NCBI RefSeq assembly: GCF_016862455.1
Contig: NZ_BOMZ01000088.1
Location: 116,333-180,332, forward strand
Origin: Actinoplanes utahensis
GTDB lineage: Bacteria > Actinomycetota > Actinomycetes > Mycobacteriales > Micromonosporaceae
DNA: 64,000 nt
Direction of reading: 5' to 3'
The notes below the pieces were generated by a model, which was given only the letters and a program-made list of their open reading frames with translations, made no database searches and was not told the DNA's origin. A program made the translations under genes and the position numbers. Below are positions 32,683 through 41,990 of this stretch, piece after piece; positions within the stretch are counted from its first letter, which is position 1, and each line of letters opens with the position of its first letter.

Positions 32683-34956
32683 GTGCTGACTAAGAACCGC
32701 CGAGACCCTTGGGTGGGTGCTGGCGACGCCGATCAGTCCGGCATGCGAACGAGCGGGTTCCTGCGCCACCTGTGGTGGATCTGGCTGGTGCTCGCGTCGA
32801 CGGCGGCGGCGGCGTACGTGGTGCTGCCCTTCAACGCCGCCACCCGCTGGGTGTACGTGCTGCTCAACTGCCTCGCACCGATCGCCACCTGGATCGGCCT
32901 GGCCCGCAACGCCCCGCGCCGGCGGCTCGGCTGGCAGGTCATCGTGGCCGGGCTGGCGCTGTCCGGCGTCGGCGACGTCGTCTTCGCCGGCTACACCTCC
33001 CGCGGCCTCACCCCGCCGTTCCCGTCCGCCGCCGACGGCTTCTACCTGCTCGCCCACCTGGCCATCGCGGCCGGCGCGGCGATCCTGGCGGCCCGCTCCG
33101 GCCGGACCGCGTTCCTCGACTCGGCGGTCATCCTCGCCCCGTTCGCCAGCATCGGCTGGCTGCTCGTGGTGAACCCGCTGGTCACCGAGGGCGGCACCGC
33201 GCTCGCCCGGTTCGTCGCGGTCGCCGCCCCGGCCGGCACGCTCGTCGTGCTCTACTGCGCCCTCGCGCTCGCCCTCGGCGTGGAACTACGCGCCCCCGGG
33301 GTCCGCTGGCTGCTGGGCGGGCTGATCGCCTGGTTCGTCTCGGACGCTCTCTACACGCACGAGAGTCTGACCGGAACGTACGTCGAAGGGAAGTTGATCG
33401 ACCTGGGCTGGATGGCGATGCCGATCCTGATCGCCACGGCCGGCCTGCACCCGTCGATGGTCTACACCACGCCGCGGCGCTCGTCGGTCACCACCCTCAC
33501 CGTGCACCGGGCGCTGCTGCTGTTCGGCGCCGCGCTCGTGCTGCCCACCCTGCACCTGGTCTGGCAACCCGCCTCGGCCGGCCCCCTCGTCATCGGCGCC
33601 TGGGTGTCGGTCGCCCTGGTCGCGCTGCGGCTCATCACCCCGATCCACGACCTGGCCCGCCGGGTCGGCCACGACGCGCTCACCGGCCTGGCCAACCGGG
33701 CCCTGCTGATGGACCGGCTCGCGCTGGCCTGCGCGTCCCTGCCGGACGACGGCGAGACCCGGGTCGGGCTGCTCTTCTGCGACCTCGACCACTTCAAGAA
33801 CGTCAACGACAGCCTCGGCCACGACGCCGGCGACCAGCTGCTGGTCGCCATCGCCGGCCGGTTGCGCGCCGCGGTCCGCCCCGGCGACGTGGTGTGCCGG
33901 CTCGGCGGCGACGAGTTCGTCATCCTGATGCCGGCCGTCAGCGAGGAGGAGGCCGGCGCCGTCGCCGACCGGGTCGCCGCCGACCTGGGGCAGCCGCTGC
34001 GGCTCGCCGACGGCAGCGACTTCTTCGCCTCGCTGTCGATCGGGCTGCGCACCACCCAGGCACTCAACGCCGACCCGGAGACCCTGCTCCAGGACGCGGA
34101 CACCGCGATGTACCAGGCCAAGGCCGCCGGCCGGGGCCGGACGGTGCGGTTCGACGCGCACAGCCGGACCGAGGCCGCCCTGCGGCTGCGGCGCGACGCC
34201 GACTTCCGGCGGGCCCTCACCCATCCGGGTGAGCTGTTCTGCGTCTACCAGCCGGTGTTCCGGGTCGACGACGGCGCCCTCGTCTCGGTGGAGGCGCTCG
34301 CCCGCTGGCAGCACCCCACCGACGGGATCCTGATGCCCGCCGCGTTCGTGCCGGTCGCCGAGGCCACCGGCACGGTCGGCCAGTTCTTCGCCGTCGTCCT
34401 GGACCAGTCCCTGCACGAGCAGCGGACCTGGTACAACCGGACCGGCAGGTGGGTGCCGATCGCGGTCAACCTGTCGCCGCGGCAGCTCGACCCCGGCACC
34501 GCCGAGGTGGTCCTCGCCGCCCTGGAGCGGACCGGCACCCCCGCGCACGCGCTCACCCTGGAGCTCACCGAGATGGGCCTGGCCATGCCGGAGACCGTCG
34601 AGGCCGCGCTCGGACCGCTGCGCCGGGCCGGGGTGCGGATCGCCGTCGACGACTTCGGCACCGGCTACTCGTCGATGGCGCGGGTCGCCGACCACGGCTG
34701 GGACATCATCAAGATCGACCACACGTTCGTCAACGGGATCGCGCGTGACCCGGCCCGGCGTGCGCTGGCGGACGCGATGATCGGGATGGCGCACGCGCTC
34801 GGGATGGCGTCGCTGGCCGAGGGCGTGGACGACGGCGCCGACCTGGCGGTGCTGCGGGAGCTGGGCTGCGAGTACGCGCAGGGGTACCTGCTGGCCCACC
34901 CGATCGACGCCACCGGCATCACCGAGATGCTCACCGCCGTCCCCCAGCGGGTGTAG
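32683..34956 (+). CDS. Membrane-bound GGDEF-EAL c-di-GMP protein
   Basis: A 757-residue dual protein. Start GTG 32683 has a GGGGG ribosome site 5 bases upstream; ATG 32743 is an alternative without one. About eight membrane helices occupy residues 25-310. The GGDEF domain has an intact active site GGDEF at 408-412 and an RxxD inhibition site at 399-402, so it should make c-di-GMP with feedback control. The EAL domain (Glu537 in VEALARW) keeps Asn in VNLSPRQ, Asp pair IAVDDFGTGYSSM, Lys in IIKIDHTF and Gln in YAQGYLL; the AEGVE motif reads AEGVDD. Both activities are plausible. It is monocistronic, facing the chemoreceptor gene. Confidence 0.9.
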   Translation: MLTKNRRDPWVGAGDADQSGMRTSGFLRHLWWIWLVLASTAAAAYVVLPFNAATRWVYVLLNCLAPIATWIGLARNAPRRRLGWQVIVAGLALSGVGDVVFAGYTSRGLTPPFPSAADGFYLLAHLAIAAGAAILAARSGRTAFLDSAVILAPFASIGWLLVVNPLVTEGGTALARFVAVAAPAGTLVVLYCALALALGVELRAPGVRWLLGGLIAWFVSDALYTHESLTGTYVEGKLIDLGWMAMPILIATAGLHPSMVYTTPRRSSVTTLTVHRALLLFGAALVLPTLHLVWQPASAGPLVIGAWVSVALVALRLITPIHDLARRVGHDALTGLANRALLMDRLALACASLPDDGETRVGLLFCDLDHFKNVNDSLGHDAGDQLLVAIAGRLRAAVRPGDVVCRLGGDEFVILMPAVSEEEAGAVADRVAADLGQPLRLADGSDFFASLSIGLRTTQALNADPETLLQDADTAMYQAKAAGRGRTVRFDAHSRTEAALRLRRDADFRRALTHPGELFCVYQPVFRVDDGALVSVEALARWQHPTDGILMPAAFVPVAEATGTVGQFFAVVLDQSLHEQRTWYNRTGRWVPIAVNLSPRQLDPGTAEVVLAALERTGTPAHALTLELTEMGLAMPETVEAALGPLRRAGVRIAVDDFGTGYSSMARVADHGWDIIKIDHTFVNGIARDPARRALADAMIGMAHALGMASLAEGVDDGADLAVLRELGCEYAQGYLLAHPIDATGITEMLTAVPQRV

Positions 34957-34966
34957 TCCGGGCTTT

Positions 34967-35007
34967 CGTGGTGACTCCGGCCGCCATGCGCGCCCGAGGT
35001 CACCACG
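34967..35007. terminator. Hairpin between convergent GGDEF-EAL and chemoreceptor genes
   Basis: CGTGGTGAC (34967-34975) pairs with GTCACCACG (34999-35007); the loop is 23 bases. It lies between the two stop codons and could act in both directions. No T-tract. Confidence 0.45.
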
Positions 35008-35018
35008 CTGGTTCGGGG

Positions 35019-36620
35019 TCAGTGTTTGAACTCGGCGACGATTCCGGTCAGGTCCGAGGCCAGGCGGGTCAGCTCGTCGGCGGCCTGCTGCGTGGTCCGG
35101 GCGCCCTCGGCGGTGTTCGCCGCCACCCCGGCGACCCCGGAGACGGTCCGCGCCACGTCCCCGCTGTTGCCCGCGGCCTCCGCCACCGACCGGCTCATCT
35201 CGGTCGTCGTCGCGGTCTGCTCCTCCACCGCCGACGCGATCGTCGTCGTGTAGTCCCCGATCATCCCGATCACCTCGGTGATCTCGCCGATCGCCGTGGC
35301 CGCCGCCTCGCTGGATCGCTGGATCGCCCCGATCCGGGCGGTGATCTCCTCGGTGGCCCGTGCCGTCTGCTGCGCCAGCTCCTTCACCTCGCCGGCCACC
35401 ACCGCGAACCCCTTGCCCAGCTCACCGGCCCGGGCCGCCTCGATCGTGGCGTTCAGCGCGAGCAGGTTCGTCTGCTCGGCGATGCTGGTGATCAGCTTGA
35501 CCACCTCGCCGATCTCGGCGCTGGCCGAACCCAGCTCGCCGACCTGCGCGTTGGTCCGCTCCGCCACCGACATCGCCCGGGTGGTGACCTGCGCGGCCTG
35601 GCTGGCGTTGGAGGCGATCTCGCTGATCGACGCGCTCATCTCCTCCGCGCCCGCCGCGATCGACTGCACCCCGACGTTGACCTCCTCGGAGGCGCGGGCC
35701 GCGGTGTTGGCCTGGCTCTCGGCGTCGCCCGCCCCGGACTGCAGCTGCGCGCTGACCGCGGCCAGCTCCTCGGCCGCGGCGGCCAGGCTCTGCGCGGTCT
35801 GCGACATCCGGCCGCCGATCACCTCCCGCAGCCGGCCGGTGGTCGCGTTCAGGGCGGTGGCCAGTCTGCCCAGCTCGTCCCGGCTGTGGACGTCGGCGAC
35901 GGCGGTCAGGTCGCCCTTCTCGACCCGGCGCAACGCGACCACGACCGTGGCGAGCGGGCCGCTCACCGACCGGGCCACGAACACCCCGACGGCGAGGGCC
36001 AGAGCGAGGCCGGCGACCAGGATGGCGATCAGCAGATTGCGGGACGACCGGTACGTGGCCTCGGCTTCGTCGGCGCTGGCCGTCGCCTGTGCCGTCTCGA
36101 GCGCCTCCAGTGCTCCGAGGGCGTCGCTGACCTTGTCGAAAGCCGGGTCGAACCGCTCCCTCTCGGCCGCGGCCACCCGGCTCGTCTGCTGTGCCCGGCT
36201 CGCCGGGAGCACCTCGCCGTCCGCGACTGCCAGCATCGCCTCGAACGCCGTGCCGAACTCCTGCCGGGCGGCCTGCTCCTCGGCGGTCCCCGCCCCCGCG
36301 GCGTAGGCCTCCCACAGGCGGTCCAGCTCGTCACGGAACTCGGTGATCTCCTGCTCGCGGGCCTGCATCTCGGCCGGATCGGTGGAGATCACATGCCGCA
36401 GGACCGTCCCGCGGATCTCGTTGACCAGCCCGTCGATCTCCGCCAGCTCGCTCATCGGCAACAGGTTGCGCTCGTAGATGCCGCCGCCCGCCTCGTCGAC
36501 CGCACCCAGCTTGACGATCCCGACCCCGCCGGCCACAGCCGCGGCCAGCGCGGCGACCAGCACCGCGCACAACACCTTCACCATGACCGGCAGGTCGGAC
36601 CATCCGGATCTACGCGCCAT
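35019..36620 (-). CDS. Methyl-accepting chemotaxis protein
   Basis: A 533-residue chemoreceptor starting at ATG 36620. It has membrane helix 1 (about residues 13-37), an extracytoplasmic four-helix-bundle sensor, membrane helix 2 (about 192-213), a HAMP domain (RSVSGPLATVVVALRRVEKGDLTA) and a long cytoplasmic signalling coil. The hairpin tip that binds CheA/CheW is intact (SIAEQTNLLALNATIEAARAGE), followed by GKGFAVVAGEVKELAQQ. A chemoreceptor implies that the organism is motile at some stage, which among filamentous actinomycetes points to zoospore-forming genera (inference). No che or flagellar genes are in the window. Ligand unknown. Confidence 0.92.
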   Translation of the reverse strand: MARRSGWSDLPVMVKVLCAVLVAALAAAVAGGVGIVKLGAVDEAGGGIYERNLLPMSELAEIDGLVNEIRGTVLRHVISTDPAEMQAREQEITEFRDELDRLWEAYAAGAGTAEEQAARQEFGTAFEAMLAVADGEVLPASRAQQTSRVAAAERERFDPAFDKVSDALGALEALETAQATASADEAEATYRSSRNLLIAILVAGLALALAVGVFVARSVSGPLATVVVALRRVEKGDLTAVADVHSRDELGRLATALNATTGRLREVIGGRMSQTAQSLAAAAEELAAVSAQLQSGAGDAESQANTAARASEEVNVGVQSIAAGAEEMSASISEIASNASQAAQVTTRAMSVAERTNAQVGELGSASAEIGEVVKLITSIAEQTNLLALNATIEAARAGELGKGFAVVAGEVKELAQQTARATEEITARIGAIQRSSEAAATAIGEITEVIGMIGDYTTTIASAVEEQTATTTEMSRSVAEAAGNSGDVARTVSGVAGVAANTAEGARTTQQAADELTRLASDLTGIVAEFKH

Positions 36621-36742
36621 TGCTCCAGCCAATACCGCGAAGACACGTTCGTGAGCCGGAATCACGAAATCCGGCCGTCTCGCCCTCCTCGTTCGGTGTG
36701 CGGAGTTCGGCCGCTGTCCGCACCCCGGCTCCCCACCCCGCC

Positions 36743-37771
36743 TCAGGCTCCGGCGGCGTCCAGCGTGGCCAGGTCGCCGGCGCCCAGCTCGAGGCCGAAC
36801 GCGGGCGCCAGGTTCTCGAACTGCGCGAGGGTCCGCGGCCCGATCAGCGGGAGCACCGGCGGCCGGTCCTGGTGCAGCAGCCAGGCGAGGACCAGCTGGT
36901 TCGGGGTCACCCCGAGCCGGGCCGCGTGGTCGGTGACCGCGGTCAGGCGGGCGTCGGTGTCCGGCCCCGCGTACGACTCCATCATCCAGTGCTCGGCCGC
37001 CCGCGCCGGATCGTCGTAGATCCCCTTGACGATCGGCGAGTACGCGACCAGGGACAGGTCGCGGTGCTCGGCCAGGTAGTCCAGCTGCTCGTCGTCGACG
37101 AACGAACCGTGGCTCAGCCCGGCCCGCCGCCGCAGGTAGGAGTGCTGCTGCTGGAGGGCGACGGGCGCGGGCCAGCCGTACCTGTCGCACAGCTGCCGGA
37201 TCCGCTCCAGCCGCCAGGTCCGCACGTTGGACCAGCCCAGATAGCGCACCTTGCCGGCCGTGACGAACCCGGCGAGCGCCTCCAGGGTCTCCTCGAGAGG
37301 GGTCGACCGGTCGTCGACGTGCACGTAGTACAGGTCGACGTGGTCGGTGCCGAGCCGCTGCAGGCTGCCGTCCAGCGCGTGCCGCAGGGTGTCCGCGCCC
37401 GCCCCGGCGAACGTCCGCCGGGCCAGCTCCCAGTTCGCCGAGCCGTCGGCGTTCCACAGGTCCGGCGAGTGGGCCGGCAGCGCGGTGCCCTTGGTGGCCA
37501 GGAAGATCTCGTCCCGGTTGCCGCGCTCGCGCATCCAGCGGCCGAGCAGTTCCTCGCTCTCGCCGCCGCGGCTGCCCGGCCGCGCCCACCACTCGTAGCA
37601 GTCGGCCGTGTCGATGAACGCGCCGCCGAGATCACGGTAGCGGTCCAGGATCCGGACCGCCTCCGGCTCCGCCGTGGCGTTGCCCATCTGCATGGCCCCG
37701 AGGGCGACGCTGCTGACCCGCTCGCCGGTCCGTCCGAGTTCGATGGTTCCGATGTTCGTCTCACCGCTCAT
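36743..37771 (-). CDS. Aldo/keto reductase
   Basis: A 342-residue (beta/alpha)8 NADPH-dependent reductase. The catalytic tetrad is visible: Asp and Tyr in FIDTADCYEWW, Lys in LATKGT and His in YYVHVDD. The segment LGWSNVRTWRLE and the NADPH-binding end (PLIGPRTLAQFENL) are standard. The protein resembles the YghZ/AKR-type stress reductases. It stands alone between the chemoreceptor and the CPBP-protease gene, 122 bases after the former's start. Substrate unknown. Confidence 0.88.
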   Translation of the reverse strand: MSGETNIGTIELGRTGERVSSVALGAMQMGNATAEPEAVRILDRYRDLGGAFIDTADCYEWWARPGSRGGESEELLGRWMRERGNRDEIFLATKGTALPAHSPDLWNADGSANWELARRTFAGAGADTLRHALDGSLQRLGTDHVDLYYVHVDDRSTPLEETLEALAGFVTAGKVRYLGWSNVRTWRLERIRQLCDRYGWPAPVALQQQHSYLRRRAGLSHGSFVDDEQLDYLAEHRDLSLVAYSPIVKGIYDDPARAAEHWMMESYAGPDTDARLTAVTDHAARLGVTPNQLVLAWLLHQDRPPVLPLIGPRTLAQFENLAPAFGLELGAGDLATLDAAGA

Positions 37772-37819
37772 GGGTCAGAACCTAGAAGCTGGAGCGCGCT
37801 CCAGGTCAAACGTTGAATC

Positions 37820-38548
37820 TCACCCTCCCGCGGTCACCAGCTCCCGTTCCCGGTCTCGCGGCGCCGGCACGTGGGCCGGCTCCGCCGTCGCGGTGGCCAC
37901 CGGGATCCTCCTGGTGGCCCGGGCTGCCGCGAACAGCACGGCCAGGCAGAGCGGGGCCAGCACCGCGCTGGTCAGCAGGCTGGCGTCGGTGCCGTAGAGG
38001 CCGCCGGAGAACGGGTCGGAGGCGAGCGGGGTCACGGTCAGCAGCCGGTGCGTGCCGAACACGTCCGGCCCGAAGATCGCGCTGGTGGCCAGGTTCCACC
38101 CGATGTGCAGGCCGATCGGCAGCCACATCGTGCGGGTGATCAGATAGGCCCCGGCGAACAGCACACCGGACAGCGTCGCCGGCACCGCGAACAGCAGCGC
38201 CCCGCCCGGCCCGTCCACCAACGAGGCCACCCCGAAGTGCAGCAGGCCGAACAGCAGCGCGGTGGCGGGCAGCGCGACCCGGGCGCCGGCCCGCCACTCG
38301 ATGAACCGGAGGATCAGATAGCGGGCCAGGATCTCCTCGACCAGTGCGGTCAGCACCACCGCGCTGACCGCCGCCGCGGCGACCGCCGCGATCGGCTCAG
38401 CGGAGCGTTCCAGGCCGATCGCACCGCCGGCCAGCAGCGCCAGCATCACCGTCGCGGGCAGCGCGAATCCGGCGGCGAGACCCCAGCCGAGGCTGCGGCC
38501 CATCCCGCGGATCCGCCAGGGGCTCATCCACCACGTCATCTCGGGCAT
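37820..38548 (-). CDS. CPBP-family intramembrane metalloprotease (Rce1-like)
   Basis: A 242-residue protein with about seven membrane helices and the glutamate-Rce1 motifs: EExxxR as Glu71-Glu72-x3-Arg76 (VEEILARYL), His104 in LLHFG and His148/Asn152 in GLHIGWNLA. These residues bind the catalytic metal or activate water. Bacterial members cleave peptides within or near the membrane, some processing bacteriocin or signal peptides. Start ATG 38548 gives MPEMTWW; ATG 38539 is possible. Target unknown; no peptide gene is next to it. Confidence 0.85.
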   Translation of the reverse strand: MPEMTWWMSPWRIRGMGRSLGWGLAAGFALPATVMLALLAGGAIGLERSAEPIAAVAAAAVSAVVLTALVEEILARYLILRFIEWRAGARVALPATALLFGLLHFGVASLVDGPGGALLFAVPATLSGVLFAGAYLITRTMWLPIGLHIGWNLATSAIFGPDVFGTHRLLTVTPLASDPFSGGLYGTDASLLTSAVLAPLCLAVLFAAARATRRIPVATATAEPAHVPAPRDRERELVTAGG

Positions 38549-38654
38549 GACTCCACTGTCGCCATCATGGCCGCCACCAGCGATGGGGCTACCACGCGAC
38601 TGTTGGTGGGGCAGGCACACTTGCCAAGGCGGAGGATCCGCGGTACAAAGCGGC

Positions 38655-40256
38655 TCAGTCGGCCGCGCGCAGCCACTCCCGGATCGCCCTGGTCGCCCGC
38701 ACGTCGTCCTCGTTGTATTCGAGCAGCCGCCCCGCCGCCGCGACGTCACCGTCCCGGGCCGCGCCGTGCCACTGCTGCGACTGGAGGCCACCGGGGTCGG
38801 CGTCGCGCCACTCGTGCCCGGGCCCGTGCACGGCCACCGCCTTGAGCCCGTGCCCCGCCCGGGAGTCGACCGCGCCCCGCACCAGCGGCAACAGATCCAC
38901 CCAGGCATGCGGATGCGCGTCCCCGGCCGGCAGCGGCGCGAACCGCAGGGCGTGCCGCGGCTCCGGCGGCGCGTAGTGGAACACCCGCAGGCTCAGCCCA
39001 CGGCCGGCGGTGTCCCGGGCGAGCCCGGCGAGATGGTCCAGGCAGCGCCGGGCCAGGCGTTCCTCGGCGGCGGCGTCGGCGACACCCGGGTCGAAGAACG
39101 GCGTGTACACGTCCCCGGCCAGCACACCCCACAGGTAGACCAGCCCGTCGGCGCCCCACTCGACGTCGATGTCGACCTCGACGTCGGCGCGCGGGATCTC
39201 GACCCGTGCCGTGCGGCGCATCACCAGCCCGTCCCGGGCGAGGCCCGCGGCGATCACCGCCTTGCGCAGCCGGAACGCGCGGTTGCGCAGATGCGTGACC
39301 GCGAGCCCGTAGGATCCGGCGAGGAGGGACGCCGGGTCGCTGTCCGCCAGATCGGTCACGGTCCGCACACCGACAGCGCGCAGAGCGAGATGTTCCCGTA
39401 CGCCCAGAGCCCCGCGCAGAGCCCCGCTCAGGTCGTCGCCGGGCAGAGTGGCCACGCACACCGGCGCCCACCGGCAGGTCGCGCACTCCTCCTGCCCGAC
39501 CGGCGCGACGAGCGGCTCCCCGCCCCGGCGCGCCACGTCGGCGACCCGCAGGCGGAACCCGTGCTCGTGGTCGTAGCGCTCCAGGGCGCTGCGGGTCGCC
39601 ACCCCGCTGGTGCGGGAGTAGGTGCGGAAGGCGGGGGTGGCCAGGTCGTACCACACCAGCAGCGGATCGCCGGGCCGGTCGTCGCCACAGATCGCACCGC
39701 GCGGCTCGGCCGCCTGATGGCCGCACGCCTCCAGCATGCGCCAGTAGTGCGCCAGCTGGAGCAGGTCCTCCTCGCGGTGCCGGGCGCCGCCGTCCGGCAG
39801 GCGGACCGCGTCCCGGTACGCCGGTGCCCGCAGACTGCTGGCCGGGGCGTCGTCGTACCGGCGGTCGAGCACGTGGTGCGCCTTGACGTCGGCCGGGTGA
39901 TAACCGCGAACACCGTCGTGCAGCAGGATGTCCGGCTTGCCGGTGCGCCCGCCGGCGTGGTCGTCGGGCAGCCGGCCGCCGACGATGACCGCCGCGCCGG
40001 CCCGCATCGCGCCGAGCGTCGCCCCGATGTGCGTCCGCTTGTCACCGTCGAGATCACGAAGATCGACATATCCGGGTACGGCGAGAGCCGCCCACCGGTC
40101 GAACACGGCGGCCTCGAAGGCGACGCCGGTGTCGAACAGCGCCCGCAGCTCGGCGGGCACCGGGCCGTCCGGACGGGGAATCGTCTCGTCGTAGGCGTTG
40201 TGGACGGCTCGCGCGCAGGATTTCGCCGCGTAACCGCTCAGCAGGATCGGTCGCAA
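38655..40256 (-). CDS. TM0106-family RecB-like nuclease with RNase H-like C-terminus
   Basis: A 533-residue putative nuclease. The N-terminal PD-(D/E)xK core shows Asp109 (GKPDILLH) and Asp123-x-Lys125 (ADVKAHH). Cysteines in EECATCRWAPVC (about residue 262) could form part of an Fe-S or zinc site, as in Cas4/AddB relatives. The C-terminal 250 residues resemble an RNase H-fold 3'-5' exonuclease domain with acidic residues in VDIDVEWG and the closing EYNEDDVRATRAI. It begins 5 bases after the DNA-methylase stop, so the two are one transcription unit. Biological role of the family is not known; repair or defence are both possible. Confidence 0.8.
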   Translation of the reverse strand: MRPILLSGYAAKSCARAVHNAYDETIPRPDGPVPAELRALFDTGVAFEAAVFDRWAALAVPGYVDLRDLDGDKRTHIGATLGAMRAGAAVIVGGRLPDDHAGGRTGKPDILLHDGVRGYHPADVKAHHVLDRRYDDAPASSLRAPAYRDAVRLPDGGARHREEDLLQLAHYWRMLEACGHQAAEPRGAICGDDRPGDPLLVWYDLATPAFRTYSRTSGVATRSALERYDHEHGFRLRVADVARRGGEPLVAPVGQEECATCRWAPVCVATLPGDDLSGALRGALGVREHLALRAVGVRTVTDLADSDPASLLAGSYGLAVTHLRNRAFRLRKAVIAAGLARDGLVMRRTARVEIPRADVEVDIDVEWGADGLVYLWGVLAGDVYTPFFDPGVADAAAEERLARRCLDHLAGLARDTAGRGLSLRVFHYAPPEPRHALRFAPLPAGDAHPHAWVDLLPLVRGAVDSRAGHGLKAVAVHGPGHEWRDADPGGLQSQQWHGAARDGDVAAAGRLLEYNEDDVRATRAIREWLRAAD

Positions 40257-40261
40257 CGACG

Positions 40262-41860
40262 TCAGGGGCGAAGCGTGCCGGAGGTGAGCCCGTCCCGCGC
40301 CCGGGAGATCAATTCCAGAGTCTCCTCAGCGAGTTCGCGCACCAATTCCTCGGCCTTGTCGAGATCACGGAAAGCGGCGCCGTATCGGCGCTGTTGATCG
40401 ATGTCCATCTGCGGAATCCTGGAACCCCGCACATCCACGCGATGCGTCCCGCTGCTGCTGGTGTTCCGCGACGAATTCGACGGACCGTGCAGAAACCCGC
40501 GGAGATAATCGGTGTCGAGCTGATCGCTGGCCGAGGTGACCGTGTCCCCGACGTCGACCAGACCGGCCCGCGCGAGATCGGCGACCCGCAACGTGCCGCC
40601 CTCGATCGATCCGGGGCCGGCCGGCAACTCCGGCAGCAGCCCGGCGATCCGCCGGGCCGTCTCCTGGATATGCTGCCTGACCTCGGCATAGTGCTCGGCC
40701 AGGTCGACGCGGGTCGCGGGCATGTGGGCCGCCGGGGTCAGGTCGACGGTCTCGTCCAGCAGGTCGATCACCGGGACGTCCACGACCTGCTCGCCGCCGG
40801 TGCGGTCGGTCATCCGGACCGTCGGCGCGGCCCGCTGCCCCTCGGCGAGACGCCGCAGAATCCACAGATGCACCGGCTGCGGATGCGACGCCACCATTCC
40901 CGGCGGCAGGGCGACGATGTGCTCGACGATTCCGGCGCGCAGCATTTCGGCACGGATACGTTTACCGGCCCGGCGATAGGCGACCGACGGCGGCATCACG
41001 AATATCACCCGGCCACCCGGGGCGGTGTGCGCATAACAATGTTGCAGCCAGGCGAGTTCACTCTCCGCCTTGGTGGGGATGCCGAATTCCCAGCGGCGAT
41101 CGAGGAGCAGACTGTCCCGGCCCCAGTCGGTGAGCCCGACCGGCGGATCACAGACGACCAGGTCGGCCCGCAGGTCCGGCCACGCGTCCTCCTGGAAGGA
41201 GTCGCCGAGCCGCATCTCCATGTCGGCGCCGGCCAGTCGCCCCCGGGCCGACGCGAGCGCCACCGCCGCCGGGCTGCCGTCCTGGCCGGCCAGCCGGACC
41301 GCCCCGGACTTGCCGGACCCACCGGCGGCCGCGGCGCACGCCAGCAGCAGGGTGCCGGCGCCGGCCGCCGGGTCGAAGACCGTTCCGCTGACGTCCCCGG
41401 CGCAACGGGCGACCTCCTCGGCGAGCCGCGCCCCGGTCATCGCCGTCCCGGAGGCGACGAGCCGATCGGTGAAATCGGTGACCACCTGCCGCGCCGACGT
41501 CTGCTCGGCCATGCCGCGCAGGCGTAACCGGGACGCCTCGTCGAGACGGCCCTCCTCGCCGGTGGTGAGCAGGGCCGCGATCTCGGCCACACCGCTTACC
41601 ATGTCCTCGCCGTACAGCGCCCGCAACTCCTGCCAGACGAGCACCTCGTCGGAGACGTCGGTGTTCTTCCGCTGCCGGTCCAGCCAGTCGGTGATCTCGG
41701 AGAGGGCGAACAGGGCGTTGCGCCCGCCCCCGACCGGCTCCGGGAAGTCCGGGTGACGGCGCCGCCAGTTGGACACCGCGGCACGTGTCACGCCGGCCAG
41801 GCGCGCCACCTCCGCAGCGGAGATCAACCTGCCGTCGTTACCTGAGGTGGGAGCCGTCAC
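40262..41860 (-). CDS. HTH-fused N6-type DNA methylase
   Basis: A 532-residue methyltransferase-like protein starting at GTG 41860. Residues 12-62 are a MerR/excisionase-like HTH (LISAAEVARLAGVTRAAVSNW plus FALSEITDWLDRQ, given here in parts). Residues 120-400 form the SAM-binding domain: motif I FDPAAGAGT (162-170) and motif IV as DPPV (238-241) in place of the usual NPPY/F. The C-terminal 140 residues have the helical pattern of a type I specificity or HsdM tail. No HsdR or HsdS gene is nearby; the partner is the RecB-like nuclease gene 5 bases downstream. The altered motif IV makes methylation less certain. A leaderless promoter lies at 41868-41895. Confidence 0.8.
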   Translation of the reverse strand: MTAPTSGNDGRLISAAEVARLAGVTRAAVSNWRRRHPDFPEPVGGGRNALFALSEITDWLDRQRKNTDVSDEVLVWQELRALYGEDMVSGVAEIAALLTTGEEGRLDEASRLRLRGMAEQTSARQVVTDFTDRLVASGTAMTGARLAEEVARCAGDVSGTVFDPAAGAGTLLLACAAAAGGSGKSGAVRLAGQDGSPAAVALASARGRLAGADMEMRLGDSFQEDAWPDLRADLVVCDPPVGLTDWGRDSLLLDRRWEFGIPTKAESELAWLQHCYAHTAPGGRVIFVMPPSVAYRRAGKRIRAEMLRAGIVEHIVALPPGMVASHPQPVHLWILRRLAEGQRAAPTVRMTDRTGGEQVVDVPVIDLLDETVDLTPAAHMPATRVDLAEHYAEVRQHIQETARRIAGLLPELPAGPGSIEGGTLRVADLARAGLVDVGDTVTSASDQLDTDYLRGFLHGPSNSSRNTSSSGTHRVDVRGSRIPQMDIDQQRRYGAAFRDLDKAEELVRELAEETLELISRARDGLTSGTLRP

Positions 41861-41867
41861 GGCCTCG

Positions 41868-41895
41868 ACCCTACACGCCGTGACCAGCGAATCAA
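41868..41895 (-). promoter_or_regulatory. Predicted leaderless promoter of the methylase-nuclease pair
   Basis: On the minus strand TTGATT (41895-41890), 16 bases, TAGGGT (41873-41868), then 7 bases to the GTG at 41860. The RNA would begin at or beside the start codon. Confidence 0.45.
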
Positions 41896-41927
41896 CACTG
41901 CTACGAGCGGTTGACACTGCCAATGGA

Positions 41928-41986
41928 CCCGTTTCCCGGTACGCCGTTCTCCACGGTGGCTCCTCTACGGCGTACCGGGAGACGGG
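41928..41986 (-). terminator. Large hairpin between selO and the methylase gene
   Basis: Arms 41928-41947 and 41967-41986 pair over 20 bases with one mismatch (core CCCGGTACGCCGT); the 19-base loop holds a further CCAC-G-GTGG mini-hairpin. It begins 5 bases past the selO stop. Confidence 0.7.
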
Positions 41987-41990
41987 TTGA

